Assembly (NCBI GenBank): GCA_013398015.1 | Contig: VZRR01007628.1 | Coordinates: 1-64,000 of the forward strand | From: Oreocharis arfaki | Taxonomy: Eukaryota > Chordata > Aves > Passeriformes > Paramythiidae | Length of the DNA stretch: 64,000 nucleotides | Direction of reading: 5' to 3' | Part shown: piece after piece, positions 33,801-47,539 of the stretch | Position numbering within the stretch: position 1 is the first letter of the stretch | Layout of the letters: every line of letters begins with the position of its first letter | Notes under the pieces: generated by a model | Told to the model about the DNA's origin: nothing | Database searches by the model: none | What the model saw: only the letters and a program-made list of their open reading frames with translations | Made by a program: the position numbers and the translations under genes

Positions 33801-36541
33801 CATGAAAAAATAATTAATTTGAATACCACCAGATAGTAAGATAAGAAAAAAGTAAATGCAAGGACTTGTATGTCATTATCTAATGATTGCACCGAGGTCA
33901 CAATTGTAGAGGAACAATATAGATTTAAATAAGTCATATAATTTATTTATGTTCCTGGTACATGTTGCAAAATCTATCTCCTTTGCTGTCCCATTGATGT
34001 GGCAGATCTGCACTGGAAACTGGTGCTCCTGTTGAGCAGAATTTAAGCTCAGGCAGATGTTGCCAGGGCAGAAGCACAGCCGAAAAGCCGAGGTGCTGTT
34101 CCTGCTGATTTGCTTCAGAAATGATGTAGAAGAAAGCTACTGTCTATCAAAGCCAGTGGAGAGATTTGAAGTTCTGAAGAACTGTAAATATACATTTTAA
34201 AAGATTAGTGTTCTGTCATTTGAATGGCTGGTTTGGATTTCTCTCGCTCACGTGCCCTTGTGCTGCTTCCTGATTCTGTAAATGTGAGAAACAGGGAATC
34301 ACCAGAAACTGCAGTTAGGGAGCTTACAAAAGGTCGCAGTAATAAAGTTTATTGCCAGCTCTAAGAGACTGTGGCTCCTCTTTCTTGTGGCAAATATGGA
34401 AACAAATGTGGGATGTGCCCTTTTTTGTTCTCGTTTGTTTGACATGAACCACACAAGCTCTTTTCATTCTCGCTTTCTAAACATGAACTACTTCGTATTT
34501 AAAAGAAAAAACTCATCTGTCTGTCCTTCAAACTACTAAACTACTAAGTAAAGGCAAGACAGGCATGGGAAAGCTGCTTAGATTTAAATGTATTCATGGA
34601 GGAAAAGCTGAAGAAACCTGGGACTAGGAAGCTGACTAAAGGAGAATAGCACTTAGTTAAGTACTCATATGGTTCCCACAGATGATTAAAAAGCAGATGG
34701 CTTTGTGAGCTAACACCCTGGGTCCTCTGGGTTTGTGTTGTTAAGCAGAAGTGTCCTGGGAAAGGAAAGGGAAACTGAAGGCTCTTTTCCCCTGACTGTA
34801 ACTGCCTGCCAGTGAGCCAAGCTTGATTTTATTCAATCTGACTATTGGCTTGGATTTCTGAAAGGGAGTTTTGGAAGCCTGCCTTGTTCATCAAAAATAA
34901 TTTATGGTGCTACCACACAGGCAAGAGGGCTTCTCATTATTGTTTCCTGCATTTTATGATGTTGGCACTCTTCCTGAAATGATTTAAGAATTGCAGACAT
35001 AATAATAATTGTAATTTTATAAAAATAGATCTCATCAGCGAAATCTGTATTTTATCTAGGTTTCAGTAACATGCCTCTTTCTCAGTAAATACAACTTTTT
35101 CTGGTCGCCAGCTGAAAATAAAGCATGGAAAACAGCAATAAGGCAACCTTTAGGTGCTTTAAGCTTAAATGGTAAAACTCTTTAGAATCTCTTATGGCCT
35201 GAATAAGAATGTCAGCATCTTTAAAACTTGAGCCGAAACTGGAATCTTGGGAGATCAGGGAGTAAGGTGCTGGAGATTACTGAGCTGGAGTTAGTGATGG
35301 CTACTGGGGTGATAAAAGGGAGCAATGTTTTAATTCTTTCTCCATGTCATCTAAGAAAATAAGGGTTCCACTTGGGTTGTGCCAGGCTGAAAGTTCATGG
35401 ATATGTGCATCTGTGACCAAAACTGAAGGCTGCAAGAATAGCAGAGGCTGCAGTAAAACCTTCTCTGACTCATCTCGCTGTCTTCAGCAGTTTGCCTCAT
35501 TTATGTAGTTTCAGTAATCTTTAGTGGCTTTCCATTTCATGGTTGTGTTCAATCTCATGTAAACCTTGTTCTGGACCTGCAATATGCAGCATGATAGCTA
35601 AAAATTAACAGCAACTTGCTGATGGCTCAGGCCGTTGTCTGAGGCTGGTGGTGTAAGTGGAAAAGATTACATTGACATTTGGTATGGTGCCCAGTTACAC
35701 AGACAGAGAACTTTCCTCCATGTTCTTAAAAAGATTCAGTAAAAACGGGGATCTTAAGTAAGACCATTAAGTAAGACCAGAGATCTTAACAGTAAGACCA
35801 TTACTTTGAGATGATATCACTTCTGGCATGAGAATCATAAGATCTTTCCATAAATTACACAATATAGACATGGTGTGTTGACAAGTCTGATGGAGCTCTT
35901 TTCATGATTAAACACTAGAGAATATAAACCCAAATAAACTTCTTAAATTCCTCTGAGAGAAATTAAACTGTCAGGGAATTGTTGCAAACATATTTTATTT
36001 TTTAGATCCATTAAGTTCTGCTCTATGTTTAAGTACAGGTTTATTGAGAACACTAGTCTGTTTTAAGGAACTCCTTAGAAGTCCTCAGTTTGAAGTCCAC
36101 GGTTCATCTGTCACCATTCATCTGCCATTCTGGCATCTGTAATAGAGCCAGAGACAGGGTGTTATTCTAAAAGTATTTTTCTCTCTTGAGCTAAATGGCA
36201 GTGGGAGTAATTTGGAGTTTCTCAGCTCTAGGATAGTTTATTCTGTAATGACACCAAAAAGGAAACCTGGGCAGGCATTGCTGGATTCCTTGAGTTCAAG
36301 GATTTATCATTCAGTCTCTGTCTCACCCTGTGTGTGTTACGATTGCACCCCACTGTTTTTTCCTTGTTAGTTTTGCAGAAGAGACTGCTGGAAAGAGAAG
36401 CTAGGAAACACTAAGTCTTGTTAAAAATAGCTACTTGGGCAATGAGACCATAGAAATTAAAGAAGAAAGGAGGGAAAAAGTAGAAAAACCACATCCAGGG
36501 GGAGTGATATGACCAGTGTGTGAAATGAAAATGAAAGCATT
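27834..36541. other. Unique sequence free of recognised transposons (part 1)
   Basis: This is 8.7 kb of AT-rich DNA. A GC-richer part at about 30660-31440 has several overlapping frames of 60-95 codons but none with recognisable content. An A run lies at about 32161-32174. An imperfect TATATGCCTTTT repeat lies at 33487-33545. Three spaced copies of GTAAGACCA occur at 35757-35801. A segment at about 34330-34380 has an AATAAAG and a T-rich end that resembles an old LTR tail, but I cannot define an element. Confidence 0.5.
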
Positions 36542-36838
36542 TCAACTGAAGTTCCATTTTTGTTTTCTATTTTCCTGCCCACAGTTTTCAACTTTATCAT
36601 CAAAACGATAAACATGCTCTCCTTCATTCACTCTGTAGCTGAGGTAGCCGAGGAAGGGTGCCTTTTGAACCAAAAGTAGCGGGCAGATTGGGTTTGATGT
36701 ATTGCTGGTACTGGAATAATTCATTAAAGAGCAAACCTGTTGGCCTCCAGCTGTAAATATTGTGTGGGGTTTGCTGACCATTTTGCTCTGTACCTCGTGA
36801 AGGTCAATAGTACTGAATACTTTGTCTCTGATGCTCAT
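36542..36838 (-). other. 98-codon open frame, function unknown
   Basis: A minus-strand frame from ATG to stop with a soluble-protein-like composition (start MSIRDKVFST, end ENRKQKWNFS). I recognise no domain. A weak acceptor-like TGCTGCTTGTAG lies upstream on the minus strand. Frames of this length are expected by chance in a window this size, so I list it only as worth a protein search. Confidence 0.1.
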
Positions 36839-37680
36839 ATGAAGGACACAGACTTCAGAATACAGAGGATACTACAAGCAGCAAGCATGATCGCAGCATA
36901 AAAACAAACATCATGAGTTGGTTCTAAGAGATTGTAATACAGCTGCTGAAATATCAATAGTTACTTGAAAGAAACGTTGTCACACCTGTGCTTACTCAGT
37001 TTGCAGAACCTGAGAGATGACAGAAATTAAGTCAGTTGTAGTAGCTGTGAATTCTTGTGAATTTTAGATTTTGAATTAGATCTTGCCCTAAATGGACTAG
37101 CGGTAATTTTTGTGTTCAGCAGCTGGGTAAATTAGTTTTCTCCCATTTAATAGTTCAAAACAGTGTAATCCCACTACCATAATTCTCAAGTTAGTTTTGC
37201 ATGCTGAATTATTCAGGTGTAGTAGATAACCTCTCTGTTATACAGTGAAATACACTGTCAGGCGGGAATGGCCCTATCAGTTTATGAATCAGCTGTGTTC
37301 TGGATTTTCAAGATCTTTCTTCTCTCTGTACTACTTTCTCAAGAGAATTCCCTTAATCAGAAAGTCCTTTTCTCATGTCCAGAGCAATAATAAATGTTTC
37401 AGTGGAACTAGATAAGGGGGATAAATTTGTCTGTATCCAGACTTGATATGGCGCTCTAGATAACACTTTTCATCCGCTTTTTCTTTGCTAAAATAATTAA
37501 GCAAATAGATTAAAACAGACTTTCTGGACTTCTTCATAAGAAAATCCTGATAAGATTAGGAAGCTGGAATTCTGAGGATGCTCTGTGTTTTCTTCTCTAC
37601 CACTTTCAAGACGTTGGTGATGATTTTTCTGGATTTAATTGTCTACAACAAAATTCTGTTAATTTTAGGCTGTGTAGCAA

Positions 37681-37702
37681 TGTATGCAAACTGTATGCAA
37701 AC
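37681..37702 (+). repeat. 11-base tandem duplication
   Basis: The unit TGTATGCAAAC occurs twice in succession. It looks like simple slippage. Confidence 0.8.
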
Positions 37703-37968
37703 AGTGAACCCTGTGGCTGTCAGATGTTATGTTAAAGCATGGAAATAACTGAGTTTAAATCTCATTTTCCAAAGTGAAACTGGTATCATCTTCTCAGGGA
37801 GACCTGGGTCTCATCTGTGGCTGTGTAAAAGCTCTGTGGTGCTGTAATGGTCAACTCACAAAGGCATCTGTGGTAAAGTGTCTAATTTCCATAAAATCGA
37901 CCAGAGTCAGCTCTGTGGTGTGGAGCTCTGTTAGATCCCCTTCTTGGTGCCTCTCTCAGTGAAGTGGG

Positions 37969-38434
37969 TCAAGGGCTGACAGAGGAAGAATCCTGCATAT
38001 TTGCAGGATGTGAAGGTCTTGGCATGAGGTTGTTTCTGGTATTCATCTCACATTGCAGGGAAACATCAAATAATTCATATGGTTCAGCACCTGGAGTTGG
38101 AAGCGCAGGATGCTCATCCGTGATGCTGGGATTTAGATGAAGTTCTGCCATGTGGGAACAAAAATTTACAGGAAACATTGATGCTCTTGAAATGTATTTA
38201 GAACAACATTTGTACAAACTGAAAGTCATCTCCCATTTTGAGTCCCCACTGGGCAAAATTGTTTATCCTAATGTGAACCGTTTGACTGACTGATTTCACG
38301 ACTTCTTTTACTGTTTCTTTGAGTTTCAATTCTTGTCTTTGCCTCTCCTGAACCGTCATAGCTTTCCCTGCCTGTGAGATTCCAATATTAAGTTTTTTAA
38401 TGAAATGGGGAGAATTCAAGGATTTGTTTAGCAT
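37969..38434 (-). other. Two overlapping minus-strand open frames
   Basis: Frames at 38198-38434 (78 codons, with a charged QERQRQELKLKETV stretch) and 37969-38256 (95 codons, ending QDSSSVSP) overlap by 59 bases in different registers. Together they span 466 bases, the picture a frameshifted coding relic would give. I recognise neither product and offer no joined reading. Chance is the simpler explanation. Confidence 0.1.
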
Positions 38435-41400
38435 AAAGTCTTAACATCGCCTTTAATAGAGGGATCTCAAAAATTACATATTTAGTTATTTTAACTATAA
38501 TTGATGGCATGTACTTTTCATATTATTTTATTTGGATTTCTACAGTGGAAAATTCTAATCAGTAGTCAGTTTTATTCTTTTTGACTCCTGAGGAAGGGAG
38601 TTTGCTATGTAAAACCTTCCATTAGCTGTTATATAAACAAAACACATCATGCTTACAACATGACATTATTGCCTGACAAATTCTTGTATTTCATATTTGT
38701 CAAGATTTCTGCCTTCTTTTTCTTTGTGTTTCCATCACAATGCTCAAACACAGCTCTTCCATTTCTAGCCTAGAGCTTTAATTATGTTTAGGCCTTGAGC
38801 CAGAGATAAGCCCTTGCTAGCAAAATGTTTGTGTGTATCTTGGAAATGTAATCAGAATGGTGTTAGTGGGGTTCATGTATTATGACACATTGCCTGTGTC
38901 ATACAGGCAAACCCAGCAGCCTTCTTCCCCAGAGTGAGTGATTACCCTTATCTGATTCATTCTCCAAAGAATTGCCAGATCCAAGAGCTATTTGATAACC
39001 AGTGAAAGGGGTTTTGCTGACGAAAGTTAAGTTACAAGTCCAAGTTTCGGATCCAACAAAAGATGTTTAATGTGTGTGCCTAAAATCAGTGGGACAATTT
39101 CTCTCTTGTAAACAGGTGTTTGCTGGATTGAGGCTCAAAAGCTCCATGTAAGCGGTCTGAAAGTTGTGGATTTTCCTGTGACTTGCATGACTTACATGGG
39201 GAAAAAGGATTAATATTTGAGTCATAATGGCCATATTAACTTGGTCTTCACGTGCAGATATACTTACATATTTTGATTGTTCTTGATGGCAGCATAAGAA
39301 TATGTTGCTAATAATCTGTAAAACCAGGGAAATTTCATCGATGAAACTGTTTCTTCTGTTTTTGTTGGGAAAAAAATACATCAGTGTCTGTGGAGGATGT
39401 GGTGAGTCACGCTGTGGTTACAAATGTCAATTGCAGAGAGTTTCTTCTCTGAGCAGCTACAGAAGGGGTGAGGCTTTATGGACAGTTCTTGCTAAATGCT
39501 GCTTTTCCATTTCAGTTGGAATAAGGCTGATGGATGGACATAATAAAGTGGAGAGAATGCTCCAATGCACTCGTCAAGTTTTCTGTCCATCAAAGCAGAC
39601 AGAGAAAAAAGAATCAATTGGATGTTATCTCAGCATCACCAAGTGGGAAGTGGCACATGAGAGAAAAAGGTGGATCACAGTCATATAAGCCTGCTCTTGT
39701 TTTTGGATATTAAATGATGGGGAGATGGGAGAGGAAGAAGAATGTAAGGCAGAGGAGTTTTATTTTAATTTTCCCCGAAATATGTAGAATTTAGGCTGCT
39801 TGGTCTGAAACATTTACCGTTAATATGGATGGAAAGCCTTAAGTCCATGTGTAAGTGCTTGTAAAGTATGGGAGTTTTCCCTTTCTCTGTTTCCCAACTA
39901 ACATGATTATTATCTGTTCTTAAAATTTTCAAATAACTTCTTTTTTTTTTTCTTTTTTGCTTTTAGCTTGCCCAGACCTGTCTTAGGAGTGATTTCAGAA
40001 CAACTGGTCCAACTTGAAGTGTTCCATTGTGTGGAACAGTGATTCCAAATGCGGTATGACTGTGTTTTCTTGGGGTGACTGGTCTTCATGTTTCCCTTCC
40101 TTGGAACAGCCAAGAAAGCTAAGAAAGGCTGTCTCCACATAGCTACCCAACTGAAACAAATGAGAACGTTCCTCCACTGTGCTTGACAAGAGGTTTTTTG
40201 TATTTCCTGCTCTCTCTGAAGGGCTTTTCAAGGAAAATAAATAATTTAACACAAAAGAAAAATGAGACAATAGAATTACTAGAGAAAAAAGAATGGTTTC
40301 AGTAATGTTTTGGTTTAAATCAGAAAATGAATCCCCAATGTATTTTTCTGGTACCTAATTTTAGACCCAGCTATTATTTTTCTGGCAGAACAGCAGTGCC
40401 TTGAGAAAATGTTGATTTTACAGACACATCTTTTATGTCAACCTCTCAATATTTGAAAGGAGACTGGACAGGTGAGCTGGCATGAAACAAGGACGTCAGG
40501 CTGGTTTGCTGGGGGGCTCTGTGGTTATCCAGAACTCATTCCCTGACCAGCAGCTGTCCAGTGCTGCCATTTGCCCTGTGTGAGGGCTGCCTGGCTGCCC
40601 AGTGGCACAGCAATGAGACTTATCAAGGGGTAAGGCTAAAGCTATGTTGAGATTTATACAGGAACAGCACAAAAAAATAACCAGTTTCTTCAATCACAAA
40701 TAGCTTCAGTGAGTCTGATGAATTTTGCTTATTCTGGCAGTGTGCTTTTCTGGTGCCATTGAGAGTTTTTGTGGCCAAGACCACAATATATTTAAGGGAA
40801 CTGGAGTTACTAGAAAAGGCATTACACAAATGTATGACTCGTACCACTGAAGTCAATACACTGAGTCATAATCTTACAACAGCTGTACAGATACTAGTGC
40901 TTCTCTTTGTTAGGTTCAGGGAGTTCAAATTAAATAACAGGTGTAACTGTACAGGGAAAAAAAAAAAGATCCTAAACCTCATAAGCATATAGGATGTATA
41001 GGAAACTCTTTGCCAAAGAAACGCAGTATTTATGCTGCTCTTTTTCATTGTTTTGTTTCATCTAACTAAAGAAATTCACGCGGTTTGCAGAGAATATTTT
41101 TAAAAGGTAAAAGTACAATTCTTTCAGTGCTGGCTAAAATTTCCTAATGTTGCATAAAAGCCATGTTGTTACAATTGTGCTTTTCTCTGCTTTGTTAAAT
41201 CTTTGAAATTGAATATATATGGCTGTGTCTTTGCATTAAAATGGAGATATGTATGTGTAGATGTAGATATGCTCTATCTGCTGGAACAGCTTTCAAAGAA
41301 AACTGTGCCTGTTCTTGTTTAAATATAAAAATTGAATTTTGTTTCCTTTTAATTTGAAGAAATTAGTGCTCCCAGTAGCCATAGAAACTGCGAATTAGAA

Positions 41401-44400
41401 CAGTGTGTTGAAGATAACCATCAGTAGAAACTCTGAATATTGAGTAGAGTTTCCTTAAGTTTCTACTTGAATCTATCAAATATAGCAGCAATTTGATTGT
41501 TACTTAAGGCTTAATGGTAACAATTGTAAGGACTTAAATAAAAGGCTACTCTGCATTTGGTGTCCACTATCAAGGAAATATTGAAACCTGTTGTCTGACA
41601 GGAACAAAAATCTCTCTGACTTGCAACACAGTACCATTTATGCCTTACAAACCATAGAAAGATAGAAATTAAAGGTATTAATCTACAGTTAGATGAAAAG
41701 CTTTGTTATGAGCCTATGGCCTTATCTTTATATCTGAAGTGCAGAAATTGGGGTTTAAAATTCTATGTTTAGTATCTACATAGACTCCAAAAATGTACTA
41801 GCTGTCTGTAAAATATGTAAACAAGAATATTATCAGATCTGTACCTCTAAATAATGCAATTACAGACACTGATGAAGTAATTGGATATGAAATTAGTAAT
41901 CATATGATTGTGTAGAATTATCTGATCTGATTTGCATGCTTGACTGTGAAGAGTTATGCATGTGAATCAAGCTTGGTAAATAATTCATACCTTATCCTAT
42001 AGCTTATTAACGTAACATCATTTTTCTTGGTCTGCACTTTGTAGGAGTGCAGTATTTCCCTGAAATTAGCAATCTTTCGATAGCAATTACCAATATCTAG
42101 GAATAAGGGCTGGTTTGCAAACTTTTCAATGTATAGCAACTGTTATTCAATATCTGAAAAATGTTGGTTGATTCTAATTAGTCAAACAAACCTCCTTTTT
42201 CTGTTTTCTCACCTGATTAAAATAATGCTTGGGTGTAGAGTACTGGTGTGAGAATATGCTTTAAAAACAAGCTTTCTGCATGTTTTTAATATGCTCCCCT
42301 TGCCTCTAAATCACAGTCTTTGGTGTTCTGGAATCGAAATAATTGATAGTGGGGAGTGGGAGTAAAGATCAGCAGCTTGGTTATTTGCCATAGGGAGTAC
42401 CTACGGTGAAAATTAATACTGGGAAAATGTTTTCATGGGTTGAACAGCAGAATTTGGCTTCAGGTAAATAATTAGGTACCAGTGGGGTTCACGGTATTTT
42501 AAGGCACCTGCTGCTGTAGATTGGGCAATTACTGGCATCAAATGATATTGCAGAAACCACAGTGAATTTATTAATAGGGTATAGGTTTGGCTACTGGGGT
42601 TTGCCAGCAAGAGAGAAATCTGAATGACACAGTGCACTAGCAAAGGGAAGGGAAGTGTGTGCAAGACTCCTCCATGTGTATGTTTGCTATTCCCATCAGA
42701 ATCTTGGGCCAGAACGAAAGGAATACTAAATATTTTATGAAGGATTATACTTCTGTTCCTGGAGGCTTGAAATGTGGAAATCAGACAGCCTTTTGAGAGC
42801 CTCTGTGCACTCTGGAGTCCTCAAACTTTTGAAAGCAGTTGCAGGAATGTGGATTGCTATCTGGAATATGGTCAACATTTAATAACCAGGAAATGTCAAA
42901 ATAGAATTTGGTGGTAGGCAAGTGAGTATCACAGTGTAAATTTCTCCCTTACTTTGGTAGTCCATGGAAGGAACACTGTATAATCTTTCAACTTTGGAAT
43001 TCTGTACTTACTTATTTTTATGCCAGAAAAGATGTGTATCCCCAAAAGCTATAGGATTTTTTAAAGACAGCTGATAGAGTTGCAATGATTTTCTGAATTC
43101 ACAATGAAAAATGATTAATATTATTATGGTATTTCTCTATCGGGAGAGGTATTTCAAGGAGAATCAGCATTCAAACAAAATCAACATTTTCTTGATTAAA
43201 TGCATGGTAACTTCACAGAGGAATAAGCATTTTTAAAAAAACCAAACAAATAAAAAGAGCAAGTTTTGGAATAACTTTCTAATCTCAGAGAAAAAAGGAA
43301 GGAATTATCCCAGTGAAATCTGCAGTTTTGCTCTTGCAGTTCAAAGAGTGAAGAGACCAAAGAGCTCTTCACTGTGTATCAAAGGATTGACAGCTTGGAG
43401 TTCAGGCAGAGCTCTAAGTTCTGATCTAAGATTAATAAATATGCAAATACTTGGTCTTGAAAAGAAAATGTTAAGAATCCAATCTTTAACTTATGTAGTT
43501 GAATGTTTGTTTGAAATGATCGGTGTATTTCAGCTTAATAAATTGTCACATTGTAAAATCTGTCAAACTCAGACCACATACAGGCTGCTGCAGTTGGAAG
43601 ATGTTTCAGCAAGCTCCAAGTTACAAATACATGCTCTTTTTGAGCCAAGGAACTGTTCAGAATATTAGGTGGAAAAAGAGGAGGTCATAAAGATGCGAAG
43701 TGCCACATATAGTTATTTATGGCACGTGATATTTTTGAAACCATGGGTGCCCACAGCTGTGGCCTCGCGTATTTCTCAAGTACTGCAGGTCACTACTTCA
43801 TGTTCTGAGCAAGAGAAGAATGGGGCTTAGCATTTGCTAGGTGCTCTGGAACTGCAAATGGCTTTCCAAACGCTACACTAAGTCACACCAATTCTCTGTA
43901 ATGTCGAGTATTTGTTAATTATGACCTCATTTTTTGCAAGTGGGAAGGTTCAGTCACTCTTCAAGGGAGAATGACCTGGCCAAAATCCCAGTGAGAGCTA
44001 AGTTAGTGGGCACAGAGTGCCAATTTTCAACTCACCTTCACTAGGGTGATGCTCAGAGCTATATAAAATTGGGAAGTCTTTTATGCTATAAACATCTTGT
44101 CATAATAACATAGAAATTTAATTTGCATTTTGTATTTACTTTAAAATAAAGTATCTGATGCAAGTCGTCCGGAACAAAATGGGTTTTTTTACTTCTGCTT
44201 TTGAGTACAAATAGTTCTATTTGTGAAGAAAGATGTCACGTATGTTGAAAATATCTCCAAGCATTTTGTTGTCATAGCTGTTTAGCTTAAAAATAGGCAC
44301 TTTTTTACCAGATTTTATCAACTCTCCAGGCTGCTGTCAGGAAGTTCAGCAGAATGCAACTGACAGTTACAGGTACTTTTTCTTGAGGGAATGTATTTCA

Positions 44401-47400
44401 CCTGTGGGCTTCATTTCAAGGTGTCATTCAAGGAATTTTTCTAAATTCATGAAGTGTTTTAATTGTTTGAGTCCTGGTTTTCTCCAAGGTTGTACTTTTT
44501 CCTGTAATGTAGGGGCAGGAAGAAGTATTTTGAGTATGGAGCATGCATAGAGCAAGAAGATGTGTAAAAATCTTACATTGTTAACAATACCGTTGTGAAG
44601 TGTTTTGTTGTTTGGGATTCCCATAGAATAGAAGATCTAACTCTTTCCATCACTTTCAGGGGGAAAAAATACTTTCAATCTTTCCACTTTAGTAAAGTGG
44701 GCTCTTTTTCAAGATTTGGAGAGGTTTTATTTGAAATTTTATGAAAGCTCAGAATGCTTCACTAAGTTCTTCATGTAGGTTTTATTATTAATGCCTGTCT
44801 ACTGCTTTGTATATGTTCCCTTTTTATAAAGCCACTTGAGGAAAAAGATGTATATACTGTCAGTGATAGTCTGCCTTGTTTATATTTGAATTTGTACCTT
44901 GAAAGGGAGAGCAAAGGGTGAAAAATCAATTTGTGGACCTTTTCACTGAGAAAATACTGCAGAGAAATGATTTCACTGCAGTCTATTGCTCATGAAGAGA
45001 AGCAGCTTAGAGAAATCTTTACAACCAAGGGAATCTTAAACCCACCGAAGCAGGAAGCTATGAAGCCATCCCTAGGCTAGAAAGGGAGGTTTCTAAAACT
45101 GGTGTATTATTTAAAGATGTCTGCTGTAAGTTAGCAGTTGAATACTGTTTCTGAGTTTATGCATTTTGGATGAAAAATGTAAAAATTGTCCCTCCTCATT
45201 GGTGTAACTGCTGATATTTAGATTTAGGTTTTTTCTGTCTTCCCATTTTTCATTTTTAGAATTCCATTGAAACCTTCTGTTCTTGCTGATCAACACCCAA
45301 AACATCTGGGCTGCGTCAGTTCTGCCCTAAGAGGTCTGCAGAACTGATTTTTGTCCTAATGTATGGATATGTCTTCAGCATGTTTTATGCTCAAAATGCA
45401 TGACATTACCTATAGTGGGAGGTATGGAAATGGCTTTGCTGTCGAGGAATAGTCCAAGTGGGATGGAATGGATAGATGCTTGTCTAAGGACATGCATTGT
45501 AGCTGTGTCAGGCCAGATCAGACCCTTCAGAGCAGAGAATTATTTCTCCTCCCTGTGTTTTACAGGAGGGCCCAGTGCTGGAGGGGAGCTGCAACACCCC
45601 TGTGAGCTGCAGAAATGTCCTGGGTGTGACTCATCCAGTTAAAATTGACATAGGTAACTTTTCCAGACAAAGCCTGAAGTTCCCTCTCCTACCTTTTCCT
45701 TTCCCTTCCACTGCCATTAAAGCTAGAAAGCCCTTTCAGTCCTTTTCCAAACACAAATCAAGTTACATTTAGTCTGGGTAATTTCATGTATGTTGGTCTG
45801 GTTTTTTGTTTGTTTGTTTTTTGGTTTTAAAAAAATTTTCTTCAAAGGAAACCTTCTTTTAAATTTCAGTTTCCTGGGAAAATCTCCTGTAACGGCCGAA
45901 TCAGACTTCCCAGGTGATTTCTAATACCATTTTCAGCTTCTGTTATTGTCACACCTCTTCTTTTGTCACACCTATTCTTTGAAAGTAAAACGATGGTTGA
46001 AGATAAGCTTGTTTTAAGAAACAGTGTTTTTGTTGACGTCTTTATGCCTTTTTTGGTTTTGCAAAACCCTGCACCAGTGTTGTAGGAAATATTAAGCTCC
46101 TCGTTACAAAAATGTTCCATCTACTTCACTCCAGAAATATATGTAAGAAACCCCACACGGCTACCTGTGTGCTCCACAGAGAGATCATTTGAGTTCTGTT
46201 AGTTTGGGCATAATTTGTTAGAAACAGGGCTGGCTTTCTGCCTGTCTTTCCTTGATCTCTGAGGAGAAAATGATGTATGCAGAGAAGCATTTCCAATTAT
46301 AAATTATTTCAGGTTTTCAAGTGACTGGTTTGAGATTTGATATCCTGTCATGATTCAAAGATGAGAGGATTAGGTTAAACAAACCTTTCCTTTAGCAGCA
46401 GGTAAGCAGATAAGCAGTGCAGTAAAGTAAGATGGCTACTGCAACTTAAGTGGGATTTTGTACGGGGTGAAATGATTTTTTGACAGTTACTCAATTTGAG
46501 ATGCAGATCAGAGAAACAGGAGAAAAATTTTAGGATTTTTCTGTTTACTTTATTGTCAGAGCAGAAACTATTCCTTGTCAAAGTTGGAATAAACCTTTTT
46601 CTTCCACAAACTTAAGCATTTGAAATTGAACATGAATTTTGAATAAATAGACAAATGCAAATGCTTTCTCATAAGTAGAAAACTTGTGAAAACACAATCC
46701 TTAGCCCATATTTTCAGTGTGCTAACCTAAAGGACACAATATATATAAAAACTGAAATCTTCTCTGTAGCTGTGGAGATAAGGGACACCCAAAAGTCTTC
46801 CAGTAGAGCACAGAATTTGCAGAGGCTGTGGGATAAAGCCAAACTTCCACAGATGTTCTTCATGGAGACTGTCTATTAAGAGACCAAACCAGTTGGGTTA
46901 GGCAATTTCCAATATCATAAAGGGAATGAGAGATTAGGGAGGAAATGGAGGAAATGGCTCTGACCATGAAAAAATAAGGAAGAGAGCCCCAGCTGAACCA
47001 ATGGCTTCTCTCACCCCTTGAAAAATCCTAGTTGTGGAACATGAGCACACTGCCTGGAGAAGAGGTGCCATGAGAATTGTGGACCTGAGTTGCAGAGAGT
47101 GATTCCTTGACTTGCTCTAGAGGTGATCAGAATGTTAATTGTGAACTTTTTCCTTCTTTGCCTGTGGCCTTTTAATGGAAAAATGTTAGTATTTAACATT
47201 TTTAAAATTTTCTTTTTTAATGTGTTATTAATTGAAAATTCATATTCACGTTACCCCAACATCCAGGGGCATTCTCTGATACAATGACAGTCAATAGTTT
47301 TTAAAATGTAATTTCTGACTTTAATAATTCAGGACAAAATTATGACATCAATTTTCTATAAACATAAAAAAAAATTGATTGAAAATGGGAATCTTTCAAA

Positions 47401-47539
47401 CATTTTTTTTTTTTGGAAATTTGTTTCTTTTAAAAAGGAACATTTCCTGTTCATTCCCACAAAGCAATGACAATACTGTCAGTAAGAAAGATTCCTCTGC
47501 ATTAATATGAAATTTTAATTTGAAAAGACAGTGCGTGAC
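38435..47539. other. Unique sequence free of recognised transposons (part 2)
   Basis: Another 9.1 kb without a transposon I can name. The longest frame (39302-39688 plus, 128 codons) has no recognisable domain. T runs lie at about 39941-39951 and an A run at about 40959-40969. The part around 41870-41970 has several AT-rich homeobox-like sites and an octamer ATTTGCAT on the plus strand. A GC-richer patch lies at 45540-45640. Confidence 0.5.

Noticed and set aside
39302..39688. 128-codon plus-strand frame
   Set aside because: No recognisable domain, no supported splice sites around it, and its start is hydrophobic AT-rich sequence. Its length is within chance expectation for 64 kb on six frames.
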